From Chrysaora quinquecirrha (lineage: Eukaryota; Cnidaria; Scyphozoa; Semaeostomeae; Pelagiidae), in the NCBI GenBank assembly GCA_014526335.1, contig JACTAT010000010.1, forward strand, positions 6,890,217 to 6,954,216: a stretch of 64,000 bases of DNA. Direction: 5' to 3'. This document shows positions 22,501 through 32,713 of this stretch, one piece after another; position 1 is the first letter of the stretch, and the number at the start of each line of letters is the position of its first letter. The position numbers and the translations under genes were made by a program. Below the pieces are notes generated by a model, which worked only from the letters and a program-made list of their open reading frames with translations, was not told the origin of the DNA and searched no databases.

Positions 22501-25500
22501 CATTTGAAGATGGAGAACTGTGGGGAGAACTGTGTGGAGAACTGTAGAACTTGGCATCCCGCTTGGTTGCTCCTTATTCAATTTCGCAGTCCATCAAATA
22601 ACAATGCCAATTATGCTTACTTTAGCATTCTTCCGTTCTCTGTTGTGAAGATCAACAACACTTGAAAGCAAGTACATCATGCCTGCATAATTCGTTTCAT
22701 TTTCTGAATTTCGTAATAATTCACTGCTAAACGGTGGAGTCAGTTTATGAGCTTTGATGAAAGGTTTTCAGTTTATAGTTAGATTCGTCTCGAGACAACA
22801 TAATGCAGACTGTTTTATGTAAATTTACAACCCTCCCGTTACTGTTTATAACAGAATTTCTGACCTTCTGTTTTGCTGTGATTACTCAATATTCAGACAA
22901 TCCTCGCCAAAAGGCTGGGACACGTCGAACTTTTGTAAAATTCTCACTCTAAAGACGCATACCCCCTCCCCCGACTCAATGTTGGTGAAATCAATGTTGA
23001 CAGTGGTCCCAACATTGATTCGGGGGGGAAGGGGGTCTTATTACCCAAATATGTTGTAATGGGACGGGGTTTTAAGGTAAAACATACTTATAACATATTG
23101 TCCCCAATATTTTGGCGAGGATTGTCTGAGCAAGAGCAGAAATCTAAAATTGTGTTTTTCTCAAGAATGGAAAGACTCAAAAGGCTCAAGTGATGTTTAT
23201 TGTAAATAGGAGGAATGACTTTATATTTTGGGGGGCTTTGGGGGGTCAGGGCCAAAATTTTGCAAAATGTGAAAATTCATTGAAAAGTGAAGGAATCCTT
23301 TGAAAAGGCCGTAATTCACTTTCCAACATCGCAAAATCATAAGAGGCAACGGTACACATTTTCAGCTCCAGAAGCAATACCTTTATCATTCAAATGCATC
23401 TTTAGAACCGTTCTGTAGACCACAATTCAAGCGATGCGTCTGCCGCTGCGGAGGAGAGAGCTTGACATCTAAGAAACTGACAGTTCTCCATCATTTTCTA
23501 CCACATAAAAGTGGAATAACTCAAGTCCAAATAATTTTCCCGTACTTCTCGCTATCCGACAATACATTTCTGGGGTATTTCATGTTATAAAATAATTTTC
23601 CTTTTGTCATTCCTTCTGAGTTCGTTTTCTGACAGTTCTCCACTCTCTGTAGTAAGTAAACAATACAGCTGGTGAAAACCTATCTTTAAAAACAGGTGGA
23701 GAACTGTGAGAAATATACTTTGCCATGCATTGGCAGTCAAACTCTGTTGAAAATCTTAAAGTAGACATGAAGTAATACAGAATTACAAAGTTACAAGTGC
23801 AGTCTTTCAAGCAACGAGGAGATATTTACATTTGAAGATGGAGAACTGTGGGGAGAACTGTGTGGAGAACTGTAGAACTTGGCATCCCGCTTGGTTGCTC
23901 CTTATTCAATTTCGCAGTCCATCAAATAACAATGCCAATTATGCTTACTTTAGCATTCTTCCGTTCTCTGTTGTGAAGATCAACAACACTTGAAAGCAAG
24001 TACATCATGCCTGCATAATTCGTTTCATTTTCTGAATTTCGTAATAATTCACTGCTAAACGGTGGAGTCAGTTTATGAGCTTTGATGAAAGGTTTTCAGT
24101 TTATAGTTAGATTCGTCTCGAGACAACATAATGCAGACTGTTTTATGTAAATTTACAACCCTCCCGTTACTGTTTATAACAGAATTTCTGACCTTCTGTT
24201 TTGCTGTGATTACTCAATATTCAGACAATCCTCGCCAAAAAGGCTGGGACACGTCGAACTTTTGTAAAATTCTCACTCTAAAGACGCATACCCCCCTCCC
24301 CCCGACTCAATGTTGGTGAAATCAATGTTGACAGTGGTCCCAACATTGATTCGGGGGGGAGGGGGGTCTTATTACCCAAATATGTTGTAATGGGACGGGG
24401 TTTTTAAGGTAAAACATACTTATAACATATTGTCCCCAATATTTTTGGCGAGGATTGTAGGCACAAAGCGGTAAAAACAATGTAAGGTCCATAAAAGTGA
24501 TAACCTAGGAAATCTGGTAATAATCTTGCTTTCTTTCAACATTCTTGTATTATTCCGTTTTGTAGCATCATTTTTATTGTTTTTTATGTCCAACGAGTTA
24601 ATTGTGATAAGAAACCAAAACTTTATGATATATTACGAAAATTCCATTACGGCAAATTAATAGTGATTAATACCAATCAAAGAAATTTAGTAGAAAGCTT
24701 GCCCCCTTTCCACAAACTTCGTCTTTTATTTTCCAGCATTTCTTTGTGGTTCTTTGGGGTCTTTTTTCAATGTCTTAAACGTTAATTAGACAAAAACCGT
24801 GGAGTCAATGATTAGGAATGATTTGCGTTTAGGCCGATTGAGTTTGACGGTTTCTACAGTAAACCATGTATGAAGTAATCCTATAATTTTCTAATCAGTA
24901 AGTATTGCTAGAACTGGCAAAGTGTGCCTTGCTGTTTCTAAATCTTGTTTACTATGACGCTACATTGTGTGTGCTTGTTTTAATGCATTCATCTAAACTT
25001 AGGCCAACTATTAAATGTGGCAAAAGATTTGCTGATTATTTCCTAAATTGAAAGCTGTAGCATATTGTAGCAAAAAGTAACCGAAAGTAGAAAATTATTA
25101 TTTTTTCAACGTAATATTCTTTTTGTAATATTTTACAGGTGCTTTGTGTATTTCTTCAGCTATAGGATCTTGTAAGTGATTTGACTTCCAAGCTTGCTGT
25201 TGCTGATTTGTTGCTGAAATACCTTGGACTTGATTTTCTAGGTTAGAATTTTAAAGAACACTCAGATGCAAATTTTAAATCCGAAGGAAAATGATCGTTT
25301 CCAAAATAGACTCAATGTTGATAACAAAAGTATGCACATACAGGTACGTACAGGTTCGTGTACTTTGTGTATTGTTATATTCTGGCCTAAAATGCCTTAT
25401 TTCATTGGGTCAGAGCAACAGTGGCTACTCATTATTATCAGTGATGCTATTCTTTCCATGGTTGAAATTTAGCATAGTATTTGCCCTCTTCTATGCCAAC

Positions 25501-28500
25501 AGGCAGATTTATCAAATCTTGTTAAACTGTAGGGAGGTGTTACCTTTGAGCACAGAAATTCTAATGCGCATTTTCAAAATACTATGGTAAATCTCAAAAT
25601 ACTATAGTAAACAGGGAGCTTTTGGGGTTTAAGGGGGGAAACGGGGGGTCAAAGTTGAACTCGGAAGAATTTTATCTCTGCGAAGGAGCTTCATAGGAAA
25701 TCTCTGAAACAACGCCGTTTCGATGCAGCAGACCAGCAAAGTATTCCACTTTATAACTCAAAATGACAATTTATACAACTAAGATATATAATTGTGATAA
25801 ATTGGTCACGTGACCAAACTTGGAATAAATCAAAAGGATATTGTAAAGCTGATACTTATTGCAATTAATTGGTTTCTTTAGATGGCAATGATTGAGTACT
25901 TAATTTAGACTTGAAATTCATCATCAATATCTTTGTCACTTTCTTCGTTATCTTCGAATTCGAACTCTTCATTTTCGAGCAAAAGCAAATCCTGAATTTC
26001 AAGAGGGAAAGCATTCTCTATCCATTTTATTTTCCAGTCATGTGTCCATTCATGTGAGCTTAAGTCGGGTAAATGAATATCCTTTTCATGACAAAGCTTC
26101 CAGACAATGCTGATTAGCATGGTGGCAGCGTTGACAAATCTACAATCTTGTTCTGATTCACATATTTCGCTTCAAACAATTTATGACGAACATCGTTAAC
26201 ATTTATTCTTTGACGTCCGTACAGAAGGCAAACAAATTCTTCTAAATCTGAAAAAATACTTTCTGGTAGATTCCAATTCGACCCAAGAGCTATAAATGTA
26301 AATTCAAATGTGTCATATTTCTGAAGAATTTTCAAGCATGTTGCCTTTCCTTTTCCAAAAAAGCAGAAATTTAATCATTGTCAGTAAAGGCATGAAAACC
26401 TAACAAGGAACTTTTTTCTTTGATGCAATTCAACTTTCCATAACCACAAACCCTTGCGATTTGCCCCAGTATCGAAGTCTAAATAGAGTCTTTGAAGATT
26501 CTCTATCTTCACCAGCAAAAGGATGAAGATGTCAACATCCCCAGAATGCGATCGAACAACCACAGCCTTCTCAGGATAAGCCAAATGGGCATGGTTGCAG
26601 TGAAGAATAATTTTCGTATCGGCCTCTTCTTGGTTACTTTCAAGCTCCGCTTTGTTTATTGCACTGGTCGGAGTTAGCTTAAGACAGCAATTTAGTGTAG
26701 AAAAATGGAGATCCTAACACTCAAGAATGTTAAATGCTTTGATTCGATCTCCTGTAAAAAATTTCGGGGTATCTTGGATGTCGGTGACTGAATTATGATT
26801 TGATCAGATAAACTGCGCTTACTCCTTTCACCTTACTTTAAGGACTTTTCATTATAGCTGTCAGCAATAATATCCAGGCGACGGTATCCAGTTGGCAGCG
26901 ATTGTACAATCTTCCATGTGAGGTCCTCATATGTGTCTGGCACTTCTCTGATTGTACGGATACATGCCATGAGATCAACTACGTATGTCGATACCTCATT
27001 TGTTCACGGAAGAATGCTTGTATGAAATAATAATAATAATCAAATAAGAAATAAGGGCGTACTACCAAACCACGGTGCCAACGCATTATAGGTATACATT
27101 ATGGTGTATAAAATTGATTCAGGGTTGTATAGCATTATGATATTATATTCAATCAGACCAGCCCTTTCAGACTCATCAGCTAATCTCCCTTAAAGAGCAT
27201 TTCGGGGCTATGCCCAAGAACACGGTCTAAGGAGATTGGTAGTATATAAGAGCCAGTGTGTATATAAAGAGGGTAAACTGAAAGTTTATAAATTTGCATA
27301 GTATATGGAGGTCATATGTATGTACAAGGCCATAACGTAATTATCAGGCTTCATTCAACTGATGATACAAACTGTAGAAATATATGATATGTGTATCAGG
27401 GTTACAGGTATTATTATCAATATATTATCAATATGCTATACAATCCTGCATCAATTTTATACATTATACTGTATACTTATAATACGTTGTGCGGCGTTTG
27501 GCGTGGGTTGGTACTACGCCCTTATTTCCCATTTGATTATTATTATTATTTCATACAAACATTATTTAATTCATCACGAGTGAAAGAAATTTGATAGGAC
27601 TGACGCAATCGCGTTTTCGCGCTTTTGTTAAGAATTTGGTCACGTGACCAAACTATATTTATCTCTTAGTTGTATAAATTGTCATATTGAGTTATAAAGT
27701 GGAATACTTTGCTACTCTGCTGCATCGAAACAGCGTTCTTTCAGAGATTTCCTATGAAGCTCCTTCGCAGAGGTAAAATTCTTCCGAGTTCAACTTTGAC
27801 CCCCTGTTTTCCCCTTAAACCCCAACAGCTTCCTGATTACCATGGTATTTTGAGATACCTGGGTACTTTTCTACAAGAAAATGCGCATTAGAATTTCTGC
27901 GCTGAAAGGTGACACCTCCCTACAGTTTAACCTGGTCCTCGTTGATCTTGTATGATTTGCTTTTCGTGATATATTTGTTAAATGCGATGGTAGCTAAATG
28001 TTTTCCCATTGTTGGATATCACTTCTTATGTCTAGTAAGGAACCAAACAGTTTACCTTTCTTTCAATCATCTGGTTCTTTGGCAGTGATTTTGTATTCTT
28101 CTGTTTTTGTTTTCATTTATATGTAGGCCATTTGTTTTAAGTTTTGGTGGTAAATCATTGTCCTGTCTTTATTTTGTTATCAGGGTTGGTGGTTGCATTT
28201 TCTGTATCATCAGCATATTGACAATCAATGTTTTAAGTATTCTTTTGTTTGGTTGATGGTTGTTGAGGGTTGTAGGGTATAATCGTGTTCTTGTTTTATT
28301 TGGGATGTTGGTTTTAGAATATACTGTTGACCTGGTCTACTATAATTATATTCATCATCGGTAACAGATCTATCTGGTTTGAGAGTATTCGTGAGGTACA
28401 CGATAAATAGTATGGCTGATTAAGAATATCTACTAATCGGTATTTAATGCCAAGTATGCTCTTTATTATTGATGTTCACTAATGACAAAGTACATTTCCT

Positions 28501-31231
28501 GAATTGCGTTGCTCGACTAATTTTTGTTTATTCATTATGATCATTGTTATAATCAACATCATAGCCATAATCGTTATAATCATCATCATCGTCGTCATCA
28601 TCATCATCATCATCAAAATCGTTGTCATCGTCATAAGCATTCACCGAAAAAATAACAGTGTATGAATTTTTTAACAATGCTGTTGCTCACAGAATCGAGG
28701 TGGATGCTGCGATTTCTTTTTGTCATGATTGTTAAAACTATATGCCTGTCAATACTATAGCTTATGTCTGAAATAGAATTCTATTCAACCACAAAACATG
28801 GAATTCAGCATGACAGCTTTATGAACGAAATAAACGAATCCTGTGATCACAAAGTTGTGTTTAATATTCCATGGAGATGCCAGAGTGTGTAACAATTTGC
28901 TTCTCTGACTGCAAGTTTCAGTTGGGACTGTTCCAACGGGAAAGCTGAAAGAACTTTCCTGGAGCAGCAAGTATAAAGAAGATGTCTACATCTCACACGA
29001 AATCATGAAGAAATCTTCAATTGTTCTTCTTAAGATTAAATGATAAATACAGAAGTCAACGTGGGCAGTCACGATCTCCTATTCATGATATTTCTACTTT
29101 GACGTCCATTCAGGAAAGTGCGAACAATAAAATTAACAAGTTAACAATACTGTTACTGGCATGTTGCATTTCAAATGCATGAGATGTCATTTTAAAATTT
29201 CTCAAAATTTGCGCATTTGTCCGAAATTTCAGAATAAAAAACGACAGTTCTCAGTTGGCAAAACTGTTCCTTATCAGTTGAAACATTTGCAGGAAAGTAA
29301 TAAGAAGAATAGAAAAGATAAAAAATGTCTTGGTATAACACAAATACAAAAGGCAACGATAAAGAAAGGTTATAATGATATAGTTGCCTCTTCAAAGTCG
29401 GTTTCTCCCAAGATATAAGTAGCGCTTCCTTGATCTTCAACTTAAAGGACCTTGGGCGGTGTCCGAAACCAAAAAACAATCTTCTGCACAAGACCGATGT
29501 TCGAATCTTGAAGTTGCTTTAAAATTTGTGAATTCCTAGCTGATACCAAATGTTCCCGGATGCGTGTTGAGAGATCGCGGCTGTTTTCGCCAACATGAGA
29601 TGCAGCACTGCATCCTGCGCAAGAATATTAATAAACTGCGCGATACTTCGATGGATCTTGATACTTACTAGTTCTATAGACTCATTACTTGAGTCCCAGT
29701 TATCGCTCATCAGAACGAGACTAATACCAAACCGAGGTCGAGGCTTGTCCATTGCATCCTCACACTCACAGCAAAACATACACGCCCTAAAAAGTTTTCA
29801 ACGAATATCGAAAAAGCTGGGTTGGTAAGAGCTTTCTGCAAAAATAGTAAGTCGAGTTTTAAGACGAAGAAAAATTGTTTAAAATGGCGTTGTAGACCCG
29901 GTATATTTAGGCCGTTACAACCACTTACCGTTGACATCACAGTAACCATGGTAATATGAGAACGAGGCAGAAAACGTAAGTCCAGAAAGATAACCGTTCG
30001 ATTACGAGTCGTAGTTTGAGCGGCGTAGCATTTATTTCAGTAGCGATAACTACGACTCAGGTAATCAGTCTACTAGTTCTATAGAACTCTCTTGAACCAA
30101 ATGACCAGGTTCTGCCCTCTCCTGCTTTGCGAGGTTATGCTTGCGCCTTTACGATGATGGTGATGATAATCTTGATAGAGATGATAATGATGATGTTGAT
30201 GGTGGTGATGGTGATGATGATTGTGATGGCAATGATAATGCTGATAGTGATTACGATAATGACGATGTTAATGTCCTCATATCTATTGCCGTGCTATTCA
30301 CACGAGTAGTGCTAAATTCCATGTCGCTTTTTGTGTTTTATGTTTCTTGTGTTTTCATCCACTGTTGATTTTCCAGTCGCCATCCCCAAATGATGGCAAG
30401 TGTACGTGCTTATGTTAATTGCTTCTTGCCACACAAAGCCGGCTAGCAACGTATATCGTTTCGCATTTTGTCCAAAAAGACCTTCGTAGGATACTTTGCG
30501 TCACAATTAGGTATACCAATAAAATAGGCATATCTTACCACATTTCTGCACATTTTCTAAACTTTGCTGAACATCTACCACTGTACTAATGGTATCTCTC
30601 CACTCTACTGATGGTACCTTCCAGACAACTCATGGTATCCCTCCACTGTACTGAAGATCAACCACTGTACTCATGGTATCTCTCTACCGTACTCATGATA
30701 TCCCTTCACTGACTGAACATCAAGCACTGGTACTGATGGTATCCGTCAACTGTCTTCATGATATCCCTCCACTGTAATGAACATCGATGAATGTGCTAAA
30801 CACCCACCACTGTAGTGCACATACGTTATGTGGGGGTGGTTATTATTACTATGACTATGATAATGATTCTGGTAATGATAATCTTGATAGTGATGATGAT
30901 GATGTTGTTGATGATGATGATGATCATGATGATGATGATGTTGATGAGTGAAACGTCAATTGTATAACTTAGACCTTTGGTGTACTTCTTTGTATAGATT
31001 TGGATTCTTCTCTTCTAGACCGAGTTGGGAACATGGGAAGATGATCAACCTGGATGGAGTGATGATTTGATTGAAGAGGCTTCTATTTCAGAGGAAGCAC
31101 GAAACATTTTAAAAGAAAAACGAAGAGCTGAAAAGCAAAAGCGAACAGATGAACAAAAGAGAAAAAAAGAAGAACAAAGACTACTGCGCATGGACAAAAA
31201 AACTAACCATTTAGGGATAAAAGTTAACTAA
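10293..31231 (+). CDS. EBAG9: EBAG9/RCAS1 ortholog, four-exon gene
   Basis: Coding exons lie at 10293-10514, 16022-16153, 25242-25343 and 31019-31231. All introns are GT/AG and all junctions are phase 0, giving 222 aa (human EBAG9 is 213 aa). Four blocks match the family in order. First is an N-terminal hydrophobic segment (about residues 6-27) followed by basic residues, like the family's signal anchor. Next is an acidic Trp block with VDWNAWQED and later LFEDMEPKLTR. Then comes a middle block, VRILKNTQMQ to SMHIQ, ahead of ELGTWEDDQPGW. Last is a highly charged coiled-coil tail ending HLGIKVN, where human ends KIGVKLS. Family knowledge: EBAG9 is a Golgi and secretory-pathway membrane protein that modulates vesicle traffic and regulated secretion. 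The frame is open throughout. The start is the first of two adjacent ATGs in an open frame, the one that puts the hydrophobic segment at the N-terminus. The introns (5.5, 9.1 and 5.7 kb) are packed with mobile elements. The assignment is from remembered family sequence, not a search. Confidence 0.87.
10730..11786. mobile_element. 1.06-kb inverted-repeat element in EBAG9 intron 1
   Basis: CAGTTTGGG at the left and CCCAAACTG at the right, with about 100-base imperfect arms rich in TAGCAACTA and AATCCAATAG motifs. ACTAA lies on both sides (725-729 and 787-791 of the local coordinates, that is 10725-10729 and 11787-11791), a possible 5-bp target duplication. It contains a second element at 10844-11207. 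No transposase. Confidence 0.6.
10844..11207. mobile_element. Nested MITE of about 364 bp
   Basis: TACACGCTTTTTTTTATAAG at the left and its inverted copy (CTTATAAAAAACAAAGCGTG) at the right, both followed inward by GGAACC(T)AC. It lies wholly inside the 10730-11786 element and is noncoding. Confidence 0.55.
12591..12727. repeat. Nested CCGAGGGGCA MITE, copy 1
   Basis: Runs from CCGAGGGGCAATTCACTC to GAATCGCCCCTCGG, with internal GGTGTACGAGATTTT. It is in inverted orientation relative to the next two copies. Confidence 0.55.
12782..12918. repeat. Nested CCGAGGGGCA MITE, copy 2
   Basis: Starts CGAGGGCAATTCACTCC and ends GAGTGAAATGCCCCTCGG. The body GTCTCGTACACCTTTGCTGG is repeated at 13187. 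Confidence 0.55.
13158..13295. repeat. Nested CCGAGGGGCA MITE, copy 3
   Basis: A direct repeat of copy 2 with small differences (TACACCTTTACTGG; GAGTGAAATGCCCTCGG). Ends are inverted copies of one another. Confidence 0.55.
13951..15110. mobile_element. Second member of the foldback family
   Basis: Starts CGTAATTTATAAAAGTAAAA and ends ACTTTTATGAATTACA. The arms carry tandem ACCCAGCTGA-type decamers and an inner match (GAAAGCATTTTAAAG region). The end signature is shared with the 12231 element but the decamer differs. Flanking 10-mers (CTAGTATAGC, GACCTACAGC) agree at only 5 positions, so the duplication is decayed or absent. Confidence 0.62.
15111..16021. other. EBAG9 intron 1, 3' part
   Basis: AT-rich unique-looking intron sequence ending in the exon 2 acceptor. 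No gene or element seen. Confidence 0.4.
16022..16153 (+). CDS. EBAG9: EBAG9 coding exon 2
   Basis: Encodes residues 75-118 (SRDENKFVDWNAWQED to LTRPKT). The acceptor has a pyrimidine tract (TTTTCTCTCTTTTAG) and the donor is ACG|GTAAAA. VDWNAWQED aligns with human EEWTSWDED, and LFEDMEP with YFKDMTP. A short decamer-repeat inverted-repeat element begins about 85 bases after the donor. Confidence 0.85.
16237..16540. mobile_element. Short third member of the foldback family
   Basis: AAACAACCTGAAACAACCTG, then CTATCTGAGCAAGGACGTGT, is mirrored by TTGCCAAGATAGCAGGTTGT at the right. It shares the arm sequence (ACATTGTCACATTCTTAATG) with the 12231 element but lacks the CGTAATTTATAA terminus. Confidence 0.55.
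16541..17577. other. EBAG9 intron 2, 5' part
   Basis: Unique-looking intron sequence. The longest ORF (16734-16994) has no recognisable features and is judged random. Confidence 0.35.
17578..17808. mobile_element. MITE-like module of the array (first copy)
   Basis: Ends CAATCCTCGCCAAAAA and its inverted copy. It contains a C-run/G-run hairpin: CCCCCGACTCAATGTTGG pairs with CCCAACATTGATTCGGGGG across about 22 bases. TA lies immediately to the left. Other copies start near 18914, 20236, 21562, 22898 and 24226. Confidence 0.7.
17578..24457. repeat. Tandem array of about 1.33-kb units in EBAG9 intron 2
   Basis: Unit starts at 17581, 18917, 20239, 21565, 22901 and 24229 give spacings of 1336, 1322, 1326, 1336 and 1328. 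Each unit is a 231-bp inverted-repeat module (ends CAATCCTCGCCAAAAA) plus a spacer of about 1.1 kb. The array begins and ends with the module, so there are six modules and five spacers. The outermost ends are flanked by TA (17576-17577, 24458-24459), while every internal module is flanked by CAGA and TCTG. Copies differ mainly in homopolymer length and a few substitutions. No long ORF is conserved; 60-90-codon ORFs recur only because the units recur. Confidence 0.92.
24460..25241. other. EBAG9 intron 2, 3' part
   Basis: Unique-looking AT-rich intron sequence between the array and exon 3. No element ends seen. Confidence 0.4.
25242..25343 (+). CDS. EBAG9: EBAG9 coding exon 3
   Basis: A 102-base exon encoding residues 119-152 (VRILKNTQMQILN to RLNVDNKSMHIQ), between acceptor GATTTTCTAG and donor CAG|GTACGT. 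It aligns with the human IVIKKREPLNF to SSRLAATQDLPFIHQ segment. It is found only by homology and splice signals, since it is too short to stand out as an ORF. Confidence 0.82.
25905..27005 (-). pseudogene. Decayed transposon protein, minus strand
   Basis: From high to low coordinates it reads segments such as VVDLMACIRTIREVPDTYED, ESNQEEADTKIILH, AVVVRSHSGDVDIF, FVCLLYGRQRINVNDVRHKL and KIVDLSTLPPC, with an acidic tail (EEFEFEDNEESDKDID). The segments lie in different frames with stops between, for example around 26340-26400. They match my recollection of a widespread uncharacterised transposon-linked protein family of invertebrates. The biochemical function is unknown to me, and the copy cannot be expressed intact. 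Confidence 0.55.
27020..27556. mobile_element. MITE nested in the 2.4-kb TTAA element
   Basis: GTATGAAATAATAATAATAA, with TAAGGGCGTACTACCAA further in, is mirrored by TTGGTACTACGCCCTTATTT and TTATTTCATAC. The arms are about 50 bases. AT-rich and noncoding. Confidence 0.65.
27931..31018. other. EBAG9 intron 3, remaining part
   Basis: AT-rich intron with GAT-type microsatellites near 28560-28640, 30150-30290 and 30840-30955, and a minisatellite at 30573-30815. ORFs near 29160-29950 showed no family resemblance. An imperfect inverted repeat with TAGTTCTATAGA and GTTATCGCT motifs lies at about 29664-29710 and 30033-30090. Confidence 0.4.
30573..30815. repeat. Minisatellite, CCACTGTACTNATGGTATC units
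   Basis: About six degenerate copies of a 35-45-base unit built from CCACTGTACT, ATGGTATC and CCTCCACT. Noncoding, within EBAG9 intron 3. Confidence 0.65.
31019..31231 (+). CDS. EBAG9: EBAG9 coding exon 4 (C-terminus and stop)
   Basis: Acceptor TCTTCTCTTCTAG, then TELGTWEDDQPGWSDD, a lysine/glutamate/arginine-rich coiled coil (about residues 170-212), and the terminus NHLGIKVN with TAA at 31229-31231. It matches the human LDTWQE and KIGVKLS landmarks. This is the most clearly conserved part of the gene. Confidence 0.88.
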   Translation, partial: TELGTWEDDQPGWSDDLIEEASISEEARNILKEKRRAEKQKRTDEQKRKKEEQRLLRMDKKTNHLGIKVN

Positions 31232-32150
31232 TCAATTTTGGCAACATTATTTTCTTGTTTTGATAATCATATAGCTATGTAGTGTGCGACTCTTATATTG
31301 TTATATACACGGAATATTTTACTGATAACACCGTTACGTATAAATACCTCTTAGCAGAGATCTCAGACCCAGGGGCTCTATTGGCATATATGAATAACAA
31401 CGCTATACTTAGATATACTAAGTATCACGAGTCAAGAGCTCTAATCTATTTTCAAGAAATTTGAGGAAATATGATAATTATCTGCTGACATTGTAAATAA
31501 GTAAAATTACGATACCGGACACAGAAAAATCATGGAGTACACTCTTTTTAAACAAATACATAATTTTGCTGCGCCTCAATATTCTAAATTCTTTTTAACC
31601 TTTGAACCCAAATATATTCTTAAATTATTCTTAAGCAAAAGTTTATCATTTGCTGAAACTTCGCCCAGAACTCACGAAATTAAACTTTGGTCGTGTAGTA
31701 CAGGAGCAAGTAATTCAAGTTGAACAAGAGTTTTCTTTGTAGTGTATAACAAACAATAAATTTTGATTGGTCCAGGGAACGTTGGACGGGGGTACTGACA
31801 ACATGCTGACAAAGAGTAAACGGCGAAACCTAAAAAAACTCCTATTAGGCCCTTTGCGCACTAGCCTGCTATTCTAAAATATTAGTCAGGATTATCCACC
31901 GAGTACCTTTTTTCTTACCGTGCCAGGTAGTTTTTTCACAAATTAAATAGTCTATCCCAATATTGGAAGCTCCCGAGTTGCCCACATTTCTGTGGAATAT
32001 CAGCACGGATTAATTTTTTGACCCGAGCCGACATTTTCTTGCTTTTCTCATTCGTTCTTGTAAGCAAGGTAACAAAATGTCGGATGCAGGGGTTTTCATG
32101 CTCTTTATGATGGTATTCTATTTGCTGGAGCAAAGCTGCCAGCGTAGAAT
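31232..32150. other. EBAG9 3'UTR and downstream flank
   Basis: Holds the candidate poly(A) signal at 31755. No other gene or element recognised. Confidence 0.4.
31755..31760 (+). terminator. Candidate poly(A) signal of EBAG9
   Basis: First canonical AATAAA after the EBAG9 stop, about 520 bases downstream. No transcript evidence is available. Confidence 0.35.
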
Positions 32151-32707
32151 GAGGGTCGTATAGGGGGGGGGGGGGGTCTTAGTTCCCCTGTTCCCTTTCA
32201 ATAATATGATTTGTTCCCATGTTCCCTGGGGAATTTTTCAGATGTTCCCTTCGAAAATTGTATCAAACGAAAACTCCCTTGTAAGACTATTTAAGTTAAA
32301 TATGTCTTAAGTTGGCATATTTGTTTGTTATTCTTATTTTCGATTTCGCTAACATAAGGGGCCTGCCTCCGGCCTCGCAGTTCTTTTGGCCTAAAAAAAC
32401 CAGAAATTGAATCCAAAACGAGGTCAATGGGTGAAATAGACAAGTAACGATCATCCAATTTGAGTATAAATATGAGTATAAATGGGTAAAAATTAAGTGT
32501 AAATATAAGAAGGATGAAAATCTTAAAATTCTTGTATTTTTCATCAATCATTTCTATTATCATCAATGTTGTATCTAATCTTTTAAAATGTTTACTGATC
32601 CCTGAAAGGAAACTGATTGTTCCCTTGCTCCCTCTGCAGATTCCTGTTTGTTCCCTGTTCCTCAAGTTGTTTTTAGCCATGTTCCCCAGGACCCCTATAC
32701 GATCCTC
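32151..32707. mobile_element. 557-bp MITE with poly-G run
   Basis: GAGGGTCGTATAGGGG at the left and CCCCTATACGATCCTC at the right are inverted copies. TAGAAT lies on both sides (32145-32150, 32708-32713). The left arm contains 14 consecutive G. The interior is rich in GTTCCC motifs in inverted arrangement. The 129-codon minus-strand ORF inside is not considered real. Confidence 0.65.
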
Positions 32708-32713
32708 TAGAAT

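Larger units (their letters stand above)
25526..27926 (-). mobile_element. TTAA-flanked 2.4-kb element with long arms (Kolobok-like)
   Basis: The ends ACTGTAGGGAGGTGTTACC and GGTGACACCTCCCTACAGT are inverted copies. Arms of about 300 bases include a CACGTG core (GGTCACGTGACC at both ends). TTAA at 25522-25525 and 27927-27930 is the target duplication. The interior holds a decayed minus-strand reading frame and a nested MITE. TTAA with long arms suggests Kolobok or piggyBac. It sits in EBAG9 intron 3. Confidence 0.75.

Noticed and set aside
32291..32680. 129-codon minus-strand ORF
   Set aside because: Lies wholly inside a MITE and has no transposase features.
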